From assembly GCA_017460265.1 (NCBI GenBank), contig JAFUBJ010000471.1, positions 1 to 7,605 of the forward strand: DNA of 7,605 nt, written 5' to 3'. How positions within the stretch are numbered: the stretch's first letter is position 1; every line of letters starts with the position of its first letter. Below, piece by piece: positions 1 to 5,462 of this stretch. The notes under the pieces were generated by a model. The model did no database searches and was not told where the DNA came from. It worked only from the letters and a program-made list of their open reading frames with translations. Source of the DNA: Atopobiaceae bacterium. GTDB taxonomy: Bacteria > Actinomycetota > Coriobacteriia > Coriobacteriales > Atopobiaceae. The position numbers and the translations under genes are program-made.

Positions 1-1268
1 CCGTCAACTCGATCACCTCGCTTTTCGCGAATCTTGCAGTCCTCGATCGACGCGTTGCCCTTCTCGATGTCTTCGGCAATCGCGTGGCAGCTGGGCGCGC
101 CTCAGGCGCCGCAGTCGATGCCCGGTAGCTGGCTCCGCAGCTGCTGGATGTCGGCCATCATGCGCAGGGACTCGGCCATGTTGCGCGAACGCACCGTCCT
201 TGGCTCGAACTCCGGGAGCTCGATGACCCGGTCGAGCTCGGGGATGTACTCCTGCTCTTCCGGCGAGAGGAAGTTCTTTGACACGGGCAGGTAGCGCCGA
301 AGCGACTGGAGCCTGGTCTTGGCGATGTAGGGATTCTGCACCGTGAGTACTCCGCCGACGCAGCCGGCCGTACAGGCGTCAAGCTCGATGAACTTGACCG
401 GAGGAATGTTGTCGTTCTCGATCTGCTCCAACACGTTGATGACGTTCTCGATGCCGTCAGCCGCAAGGTACTCGTCGTTGAAGAGGGCCGTTGCCTCTCC
501 GCCCGACGTGGCCCAGCCAATGCCGACCATGCCCGACTCCGTCATCATCTCGACCTCTCCCCCACGCGACATCTTGCTGATGAGGCTGAAGTACACGTCG
601 CTCATGGAGATGACCACGTCAACGGCGCTCTCGTAGTCCGCAAAGCCATTCTTGACGTAGCTGGCCTTGGCAGGGCAAGGCGAGATGAAGCACACGCCTA
701 TCTCGTCGTCCGCAAGCTCGGGATGCTGCTCCTTGGCCCGCTGGCGCGCCAGCTTGGCCGCAACCTCCATGGGCGGAAGCATGTGCATCACGTTGTCGTT
801 GAGCGAGGGGAAGCGCAGCGCGATGAGGCGCACGACCACGGGACAGGCAGAGCTGATGAGGGGAAGCCTGACGCCTTCCGTCTTGAGGTACTGCCTGGTG
901 TAGGCGCTGACGAGCTCGGCGGCCTTCGAGACCTCGAACACGTCGTCGAAGCCGATCTTGAGCAGTCCGTCCAGCACGAAGTCCACGTCGTCAAGGTTGT
1001 CGAACTGGCCATACAAAGACGGGGCTGGCAGTGCGATCTTGTAGCGGAAACGCTCCATGTCCTCGAGGTTTCCCACGACTGCCTTCTTTGCCTGATGGGT
1101 GCAAGCGCGGATGCACTCGCCGCAGTCGATGCAGCGAGCGTCGTTGATCTGGGCATGCCCGTCACAGATGCGAATGGCCTCTGTGGGGCATCTCCTCAAA
1201 CAAGTTGTACAGCCGGTGCACTTGGTAACGTCAAGACGCACCGAGTGCTCGTATGTGCTGCTTGCCAT
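1..1268 (-). CDS. Ferredoxin/[FeFe]-hydrogenase large-subunit C-terminal-domain Fe-S protein, probable selenoprotein (in-frame TGA; partial at left edge)
   Basis: ATG at 1268, preceded by AAGAGG about 9 nt upstream. Residues 17-27 and 46-56 are two CxxCxxCxxxC motifs for two [4Fe-4S] clusters. Residues about 75-310 resemble the iron-only hydrogenase large-subunit domain, keeping a cysteine at each of the four H-cluster positions: C142 (SACP), C198 (SPCPAK), C299 and C303 (DACTAGCVGG). The first stop is TGA at codon 389, but the frame stays open to the window edge and continues GAPSCHAIAEDI, then a Cys at 411. With C386 this forms C-x2-U-x4-C-x16-C, the Fe-S domain (PF04060-like) normally closing this family. 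I therefore read the TGA as selenocysteine. If it is a true stop, the product is 388 aa (102-1268) and lacks that third cluster. The gene is last in a cluster with NuoE-like, DRTGG and ATPase genes. Relatives are thought to be sensory or regulatory rather than main H2-producing enzymes. H2 catalysis is not shown by the sequence. Confidence 0.8.
5..20 (-). promoter_or_regulatory. Possible ribosome binding site and TTG start of the next gene
   Basis: The minus strand shows GAGGTGA, a perfect match to the anti-SD core, five bases before TTG-ACG at 7-5. The TTG is in a different frame from the selenoprotein reading. A translationally coupled gene may therefore start here and overlap the 3' end of the upstream gene. 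Only one further complete codon is visible, so the product cannot be named. Firmicute clusters of this type often have a PHP-domain gene nearby, but nothing in this window shows that. Confidence 0.25.
50..85 (-). promoter_or_regulatory. Candidate bacterial SECIS stem-loop downstream of the UGA
   Basis: Starting 17 nt after the TGA, minus-strand ACGCGATTGCC (85-75) can pair with GGCAACGCGT (59-50): ten Watson-Crick pairs with one bulged A, around a 15-nt loop (74-60) whose first base is G. Bacterial SECIS elements lie in the reading frame just after the UGA, with an apical loop roughly 16-37 nt downstream and a G at the start of the loop. Position and loop G fit. The loop is larger than that of E. 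coli fdhF and no GGUC loop is seen. An alternative smaller hairpin, CGAT/ATCG, uses part of the same sequence. Confidence 0.45.
102..104 (-). other. In-frame UGA, candidate selenocysteine codon (position 389)
   Basis: The plus strand reads TCA, so the minus strand reads TGA. The context is D-C-G-A-[TGA]-G-A-P-S-C, where family members have a cysteine (DCGxCGxPxC). A single base separates TGA from the cysteine codon TGC, so a point mutation or sequencing error is the main alternative. TGA is an ordinary stop elsewhere in the window: the DRTGG gene ends with TGA at 1708-1710. A global reassignment of TGA is therefore unlikely, and recoding would need a local signal. Confidence 0.65.
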
Positions 1269-1292
1269 CAGACCCTGCCTCTTGACCGGTAG

Positions 1293-1715
1293 TTAGAGGT
1301 AGACGTACATGGTGATGGTGGTACCGACGCCAACCATGGTGTCGATCTCCATCGTGTCGGTGTAACGCTTCATGTTGGGAAGACCCATGCCCGCGCCAAA
1401 GCCCAGCGAACGGATGCTGTCCGTGGCGGTGGAGAAGCCCTCTTGCATGGCCTGCTCCACGTTGGGAATGCCTGGGCCCTTGTCCGCGAGGATGATCTCG
1501 ATGTACTGCTCCGTCACGATGACGTCGGCAGTGCCGCCGTTGGCGTGGATCACCATGTTGATCTCGCCCTCGTACATGGCAATGGAGACACGGCGAATGA
1601 TGTCGGGCGACAGGCCAAGCTGGCGCAGGTTCTTCTTGACCTGCGTGGACGCCTGGCCGGCGGACGTGAAGTTCTCGCCGTCTACGTCAAAGTGAAAGAT
1701 GAGCGGCTCAGACAT
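1293..1715 (-). CDS. ATP-binding protein, RsbW/SpoIIAB-like anti-sigma kinase family (HATPase_c_2)
   Basis: This 140-aa protein is a single GHKL ATPase domain. The N box reads YEGEINMVIHA (residues 48-58, Mg-binding N53), the G1 box DKGPGIPN (78-85), and the G2 box with ATP lid GFGAGMGLPNMKR (105-117). The length matches free-standing serine kinases of the anti-sigma type, with no sensor or dimerisation domain. Its start ATG lies inside the end of the DRTGG gene (ATGTCTGA, 8-nt overlap), so the two are probably translationally coupled. Family members phosphorylate an antagonist protein or bind a sigma factor, but no such partner is in the window. Its constant company with hydrogenase accessory genes suggests a role in redox-dependent control of that system, which is inference. 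It ends with TAA, 24 bp before the next start. Confidence 0.9.
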   Translation of the reverse strand: MSEPLIFHFDVDGENFTSAGQASTQVKKNLRQLGLSPDIIRRVSIAMYEGEINMVIHANGGTADVIVTEQYIEIILADKGPGIPNVEQAMQEGFSTATDSIRSLGFGAGMGLPNMKRYTDTMEIDTMVGVGTTITMYVYL

Positions 1716-2061
1716 GAGAGGCCGTCCCTATAAGACCGTTTGCGTACAGGGTGCCGCAGGCGTTGTACATGCGCATGTCGGATGCCATGACGACAATGCC
1801 GTCGTCCTCCGCCATGGAAATCATGGCCTCGGTCGGCCTCTTTGAGCGCACGAACACGATGCACACCATGTCCATCATCTCTGCGGTTCTGATTACCTGA
1901 GGGTTCGTAAGGCCCGTGAGCAACACCGCCTGGTCCTTCACGTACATAAGAACGTCGCTCATCATGTCGCTTCCGCATGCGGAATAGACGTCGTGGTCGA
2001 GGTACTCCTCGCAGCACAGAACCTCTGCGCCCAGAAGGTCCCTGATCTCAGAGATTTTCAT
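1708..2061 (-). CDS. DRTGG-domain protein, hydrogenase-operon accessory
   Basis: This 117-aa soluble protein starts at ATG with AGAGGA seven bases upstream. It begins MKISEIRDLLGAEVL and has the alternating beta/alpha pattern of a stand-alone DRTGG domain: a conserved opening helix, then a strand-rich core (VLLTGLTNPQVIRTAEMMDM, residues about 46-65), then VCIVFVRSKRP and GIVVMASDMRM. DRTGG domains occur as presumed regulatory ligand-binding modules in CBS-domain proteins and phosphotransacetylases. The small stand-alone form is common in anaerobes beside [FeFe]-hydrogenase and NuoE-like genes. No catalytic residues are evident. It ends in TGA inside the first codons of the following ATPase gene. 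Family assignment rests on sequence resemblance and context; the molecular function is unknown. Confidence 0.8.
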   Translation of the reverse strand: MKISEIRDLLGAEVLCCEEYLDHDVYSACGSDMMSDVLMYVKDQAVLLTGLTNPQVIRTAEMMDMVCIVFVRSKRPTEAMISMAEDDGIVVMASDMRMYNACGTLYANGLIGTASHV

Positions 2062-2104
2062 GTTTTGGTCCTCTTACGCGTTGCACGTTGTTTGGCGTCG
2101 GCGA

Positions 2105-2602
2105 TTAGCCGGCGTACTTGGCCAGAATCTTGTCCACGTCGTCGGGAACGAGGCGGCCATAGACCTCTTCGTTGACGGTCAGGACGGGAGCCAGGCCACA
2201 GGCGCCGATGCAGCGGCAGGCCTCGAGCGAGAACTTCTCGTCGGAGGTGCACTCGCCCACGTCGATGCCGAGCTTCTCCTTGAGCTTCTCGAGGACGTCG
2301 CCGGAGCCCTTGACGTAGCATGCGGTGCCCAGGCAGACGGAGATGTTGTACTGACCCTTGGGAGAGAGGGCAAACTGGGCGTAGAACGTTGCCACGCCAT
2401 AGACCTTCTCCAGGGGTACGCCCATTCCGTCGGCGATCATTTCCTGGACCTCGATGGGCAGGTAGCCGTAGATGTCCTGGGCCTTCTGCATGACGACCAT
2501 GACGTTGCTCTTGTCGTCGCAGTGCTCAGCGATCACCGCTTTGAGCTGTTCTTCCTGCTCTTTTGTGCCTTTGAACGGCAGCTTGCTGATCTTTTTCTGC
2601 AT
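2105..2602 (-). CDS. nuoE: NuoE/HydC-like [2Fe-2S] subunit (24-kDa NADH dehydrogenase family)
   Basis: This 165-aa protein has the family's two parts: an N-terminal helical region (residues about 15-75, ending GVATFYAQF) and a thioredoxin-like ferredoxin domain. The cluster ligands are C90 and C95 (CLGTAC) with C131 and C135 (CIGAC), as in E. coli NuoE C92/C97/C133/C137, and the hallmark GACGLAP follows. Such subunits carry electrons in NADH-linked complexes, including HydC of electron-bifurcating [FeFe] hydrogenases and NADP-reducing hydrogenases. With a hydrogenase-like Fe-S gene downstream and no other Nuo subunits, the hydrogenase role is favoured over complex I. ATG is preceded by AAAGGGGG about 10 nt upstream. 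This is the first gene of the cluster, after a 183-bp gap that probably holds the promoter. Forty-three bp separate it from the DRTGG gene. Confidence 0.9.
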   Translation of the reverse strand: MQKKISKLPFKGTKEQEEQLKAVIAEHCDDKSNVMVVMQKAQDIYGYLPIEVQEMIADGMGVPLEKVYGVATFYAQFALSPKGQYNISVCLGTACYVKGSGDVLEKLKEKLGIDVGECTSDEKFSLEACRCIGACGLAPVLTVNEEVYGRLVPDDVDKILAKYAG

Positions 2603-2645
2603 AGAATCGAAACCCCCTTTTCCGATAATTCACGCAAAATACCGT

Positions 2646-2663
2646 ATCTTAAGATGATAACAG
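2646..2663 (-). promoter_or_regulatory. Candidate Rex-type redox operator upstream of the hydrogenase cluster
   Basis: Minus-strand CTGTTATCATCTTAAGAT matches the Rex consensus TTGTTAANNNNTTAACAA at 10 of 14 fixed positions, including TGTTA in the left half and TTAA in the right half. It ends 44 nt before the nuoE-like start. It includes a perfect palindrome ATCTTAAGAT (2646-2655). Rex represses NADH-consuming and hydrogenase genes at low NADH/NAD+, so the location makes sense, but no Rex gene is visible and the match is imperfect. Confidence 0.35.
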
Positions 2664-2672
2664 ATTGGTCAT
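2646..2672 (-). promoter_or_regulatory. Possible sigma-70 promoter of the hydrogenase cluster
   Basis: Minus-strand ATGACC (2672-2667) could be a -35 box (four of six) and TAAGAT (2651-2646) a -10 box (four of six), with a short 15-nt spacer. It overlaps the Rex-like site. The surrounding A/T-richness in a GC-rich window (2610-2690) supports a promoter somewhere here more than it supports these exact hexamers. Confidence 0.3.
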
Positions 2673-2704
2673 GGTTGATTTTGTGCGGGCAGCGAGGGAT
2701 GACG

Positions 2705-2721
2705 GAAGCCCAAAAGGCTTC
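2705..2721 (-). other. Small hairpin downstream of pth
   Basis: GAAGCC, a 5-nt loop and GGCTTC form a perfect 6-bp stem about 65 nt past the pth stop. No T-run follows on the minus strand, so it is not a standard rho-independent terminator. It may help end or stabilise the pth transcript. The rest of 2664-2785 is GC-rich with two CCGGAGG copies on the plus strand (2724-2730 and 2740-2746), and I recognise no known RNA element in it. Confidence 0.25.
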
Positions 2722-2785
2722 AGCCGGAGGGGTTACCTGCCGGAGGCGGAGGGACAGAGGTCGTTTCTGGCGCGGTCGACGTGTG

Positions 2786-3367
2786 CTACTCGGCAAGGCC
2801 CGTCGCAAGCACGGACTCCACGACGTCTGCGGCAACGGCCGCCTCCACGTCAAACTCCTCGGCAAAGCTGCCCTTGAGCTGCCGCAGCGCCCAATCGGCG
2901 ACGGACATCTTTCCGGGCGGGCGACCGATGCCAAAGCGTACGCGGCCAAAGTCGCGCGTACCGAGCTTGTCGGCAATGGAGCGCAAGCCGTTGTGGGCAT
3001 TGAGCCCACCGGACCACTTGGCGCGGACCTCGCCCGCGGGAAGATCGACCTCATCGTGAACGACCAGCAGCTCGGCGGGCGTGATGCGCTCCGCACGCAT
3101 GAGCTTTGAAAGCGGGCCGCCTGAGGTGTTCATGTAGCTCTGCGGCTTGGCGAGCAGCACCTGGCGCTGCGTACCGTCGGAGGCGCGCACGCTGATGGTG
3201 GCCACCAGGCTTCCCGCCTGCTCCTTCCAGTAGCGCACGCCATAGCGCTCGGCAAGGACGTCCACCGCCGCGAAGCCCGCGCTGTGGCGCGTGTGGGCAT
3301 ATTCGGCACCGGGATTTCCCAGCCCGCACACGAGCCGGATGGGCATGGGTTTGGCTGCCTTGGGCAT
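2786..3367 (-). CDS. pth: Peptidyl-tRNA hydrolase (Pth)
   Basis: This 193-aa cytoplasmic enzyme frees tRNA from peptidyl-tRNA that drops off the ribosome, and is usually essential. Family signatures are in order: GLGNPGAEYAHTRH (residues 15-28, catalytic His at 28, preceding Asn at 18), then KPQSYMNTSG, then VVHDEVDLPAG with the Asp that orients the His, then GGLNAHNGL and GRVRFGIGRPPG. The E. coli TRHN motif is TRHS here, a change I judge tolerated. ATG at 3367 has AAGGA five bases upstream. A second ATG seven codons in (MPIRLV) is closer to the usual N-terminus but lacks a Shine-Dalgarno. It lies 52 bp after the glycosyltransferase, with a hairpin between them. Confidence 0.96.
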   Translation of the reverse strand: MPKAAKPMPIRLVCGLGNPGAEYAHTRHSAGFAAVDVLAERYGVRYWKEQAGSLVATISVRASDGTQRQVLLAKPQSYMNTSGGPLSKLMRAERITPAELLVVHDEVDLPAGEVRAKWSGGLNAHNGLRSIADKLGTRDFGRVRFGIGRPPGKMSVADWALRQLKGSFAEEFDVEAAVAADVVESVLATGLAE

Positions 3368-3390
3368 GGGCGTCCTTTCGCAATGCGCGG

Positions 3391-3415
3391 AAAAGGAAGG
3401 GCCTGTCCTTCCCTT
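3391..3415 (-). terminator. Possible weak terminator or attenuator between the glycosyltransferase and pth
   Basis: On the minus strand AAGGGAAGG (3415-3407), a 6-nt loop and CCTTCCTTT (3400-3392) form a 9-bp stem with one G-U pair, followed by a fourth T and then CC. The U-run is short and mostly used in the stem. Only 24 bp separate it from the pth start, too little for a separate promoter, so partial read-through into pth is likely. Confidence 0.4.
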
Positions 3416-3419
3416 GCCG

Positions 3420-4490
3420 CTAGCGGTTGGCCTTGAGGGTGGCGAAGATCTTGGTGTTATGGCGCTTCACAAACGAGATGAAGCGACCCTCGCGGTAGGT
3501 GATACCGACGTTTTGCGCCTTAATGGGTGCGATCATGGCCTTCATCATGCGCGTCCGAGGCTGCGCTATGGCAGCCGCACGCTGGGCGTTTTCGCTCGTG
3601 ATCATCTCTTTGATGAGTACGCGCTTCTCTTTGCCGGAAAGCTCGCACTGCGGGTTGCAGACGTTTTCGATGCAGCCTATCAGGCGCTCGATGTAGCGAC
3701 GCTGGATCATCTCGACGCTGTCGGGATCGTCGGAAAGACCCCAGTGGTCGTAGAGGTCGAGCATCCAGGTATGCTCCTCTTCGCGCTTCTCGTACATGTC
3801 TGGACGCCAACGGGCCGTCTCGGACTCGGCGCGCTGCCGAATGAAGTGGTAGTAGGGCGTCGAGGTGATGCCCACGCGCTCCACGTCGTGGATGAAGTCG
3901 AGCACGTAGGGGAAGTCGTCCCAGAAGGTGGGGCGGAAGCGCAGGCCCAAGCGCTCGATGCGCTCGCGCAGGAAGAGCTTGTTCCAGGGCGAGTAGAACT
4001 GGTTCTTGTCGAAGAGCCGCCATGCCGACTCGCGAAACTCCTGCTGCGAGGCAAAGATCTGGCTGGGACAGCCCTTGACCTCGGTGTAGCAGTCGTTGTC
4101 CTTGCCGTAGTAGGTGTCGATGAAGAACGCCGAGATGGCAAGCTCGAGGTTGTTGTCGTCGGCCATCTTGACCATGTCGTGCAGCATGTTGGGCTCTACC
4201 CAGTCGTCTGCGTCCATGAACATGACGTAGGTGCCATGGGCACGGTCGAGGGCATAGTTTCGCGCGGCGGGCGCTCCGCCGTTGGGCGTGTGGAAGACCG
4301 TAATGCGGATGTCGCGCTCTGCCAGGGAGTCAAGGATCTGGCCCGTGCGGTCGGATGAGCCGTCGTCAACGACCAGCAGCTCAAAGTCATCGAGCGACTG
4401 GCGCTGCAGGCTCTGCACGGCACGACGCACGTAGGCGTCGACGTTGTATGCCGGCATAATGACCGAAACTTTTGGAACCTTGGGCGTCAC
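3420..4490 (-). CDS. Glycosyltransferase family 2 protein
   Basis: This 356-aa cytoplasmic protein has a GT-A fold and transfers a sugar from a nucleotide donor, probably to a surface glycan or lipid-linked acceptor. The N-terminus VSVIMPAYNVDAYV (residues 8-21) starts the nucleotide-binding fold. VVDDGSSD (40-47) binds the nucleotide, NGGAPAARN (70-78) is typical of the family, and FMDADDW (91-97) holds the metal-binding DxD. SPWNKLF (167-173) and WDDFPYVLDF follow, as in many bacterial capsule, teichoic acid or EPS transferases. The C-terminal about 130 residues are charged and helical with no membrane span. The start is GTG, with AAGGAG eight bases upstream. The upstream gene is an LCP-like protein, which would fit cell-wall polymer work. 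The substrate cannot be read from the sequence. Confidence 0.93.
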   Translation of the reverse strand: MTPKVPKVSVIMPAYNVDAYVRRAVQSLQRQSLDDFELLVVDDGSSDRTGQILDSLAERDIRITVFHTPNGGAPAARNYALDRAHGTYVMFMDADDWVEPNMLHDMVKMADDNNLELAISAFFIDTYYGKDNDCYTEVKGCPSQIFASQQEFRESAWRLFDKNQFYSPWNKLFLRERIERLGLRFRPTFWDDFPYVLDFIHDVERVGITSTPYYHFIRQRAESETARWRPDMYEKREEEHTWMLDLYDHWGLSDDPDSVEMIQRRYIERLIGCIENVCNPQCELSGKEKRVLIKEMITSENAQRAAAIAQPRTRMMKAMIAPIKAQNVGITYREGRFISFVKRHNTKIFATLKANR

Positions 4491-4552
4491 GCGTTGAACT
4501 CCTTGGCTACGAATGCGTGGGCGGCGCTTGGCCGTGCGTACTCATGGTTCGC

Positions 4553-4558
4553 ATTATC
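4553..4558 (-). promoter_or_regulatory. Possible -10 box upstream of the glycosyltransferase
   Basis: GATAAT on the minus strand matches the sigma-70 -10 consensus at five of six positions and lies about 62 nt before the GTG start, within a 142-bp gap (4491-4632). No convincing -35 hexamer stands 16-18 bp upstream. The rest of the gap shows no other recognisable element. Confidence 0.25.
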
Positions 4559-4632
4559 CCTTTTGGAGCCGATACGCGACGACATCGCGAGGAACCTTTG
4601 GGCAAATTCGCCAGATTCACAAAGATGCGGCG

Positions 4633-5400
4633 TTACTCCGGATACGCGAAGATCTTGAGCTGCGTCGGCAGCTCCTGGCGGTCGATAATGGCGACCTCCG
4701 TGCCGTCTTCGAGGTTTTCCGTGTAGCACGGAGCGTCTATCTGGGGAATGCTTTCGATGCCAATCTCCTGCAGCATCTCTGCGAACTTGACGAGCTCGCC
4801 AGTTGAGAAGTCAGAGGATATGGTGGCAAAGTCGTTGGTCTGCTTGGAGAGAAGCGCCTTGAGGGTGGGGCCCTCGAAGGTGCCAAGCTGCGACCAGATG
4901 CGCTCGGTTGCCACAATGACGTGGCTCACGTGCACGTTGGCGGCATCGGTGAAGGGAGCCAGGCAGGCCGCCGCACCCTGCTCGGAGAAGTAGCGCTCGA
5001 GGTAGGTGTTGCTCTCGTTTGCGACGAGCTTGGTGTTGATGGGCAGGTTGGCAATGATGGCAGTGTTGTCGTCGACGTCACGCACCAGGATCTGCGCGGC
5101 CTTGACCTGCGGTGTCTCGGCGTGGATGTCGTCGACAATGAAGAAGAGCACGTTTGAGTGGTCGTGGTCGGTCCAGACGCGGCCACCGGTCGGACCAGAG
5201 ACGTCCTTTTGGTCATAGAGGGCATCGTAGAGCGCCTCGTTGTTGAGGTAGTTCATCTGGTTTGCCTTGTGCCAGCACCTGGCGCAGACAATGATGGTCA
5301 CCAGCGCGACGACGCCAATAACAATCAGTGAGACCATGTTGCGGAATGCGCTTGGCGTTGGTACATCAATCCGCTCGAAGCGCTCGCGTTCCCTAAACAT
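4633..5400 (-). CDS. Single-pass membrane protein, divergent LytR-CpsA-Psr (LCP)-like
   Basis: This 255-aa protein has a short basic/acidic cytoplasmic tail, one strongly hydrophobic segment (residues about 22-40) and an extracytoplasmic domain. NVLFFIVDD (83-91), AAQILVRDVDDNTAIIANLP (101-120), the region up to LAPFTDAANVHVSHVIVA and a following LGTFEGP echo the LCP core order. LCP proteins attach glycopolymers to peptidoglycan. The usual P-R-D-T catalytic motif reads P-I-N-T here (120-123), so the expected Arg and Asp are missing. The protein may be a non-catalytic relative or only superficially similar. ATG at 5400 has GGAGG five bases upstream. It follows the exporter gene by 62 bp. The adjacent glycosyltransferase downstream is consistent with envelope work. 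Assignment is tentative. Confidence 0.75.
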   Translation of the reverse strand: MFRERERFERIDVPTPSAFRNMVSLIVIGVVALVTIIVCARCWHKANQMNYLNNEALYDALYDQKDVSGPTGGRVWTDHDHSNVLFFIVDDIHAETPQVKAAQILVRDVDDNTAIIANLPINTKLVANESNTYLERYFSEQGAAACLAPFTDAANVHVSHVIVATERIWSQLGTFEGPTLKALLSKQTNDFATISSDFSTGELVKFAEMLQEIGIESIPQIDAPCYTENLEDGTEVAIIDRQELPTQLKIFAYPE

Positions 5401-5462
5401 GGTGCCCTCCTCATAATCCTTCGCGCAACGTGACTGCTGCGCCGCCGCGGCTCACGGCCGCA

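Noticed and set aside
102..104. TGA as evidence of an alternative genetic code
   Set aside because: The DRTGG gene ends with TGA at 1708-1710, overlapping the next start in a normal coupling arrangement, so TGA acts as a stop here.
2664..2785. Riboswitch or T-box in the GC-rich gap after pth
   Set aside because: Hairpin and repeated CCGGAGG are present, but I could not match any known riboswitch core, and it lies upstream of the likely promoter.
2060..3109. Long open frame on the plus strand (349 codons)
   Set aside because: It runs antisense through the nuoE-like gene, the intergenic gap and pth, all of which have clear family motifs. It is a GC-driven shadow.
3291..4358. Long plus-strand open frame opposite the glycosyltransferase
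   Set aside because: Val/Leu/Gly/Ala-rich mirror of the GT2 gene, with no domain motif.
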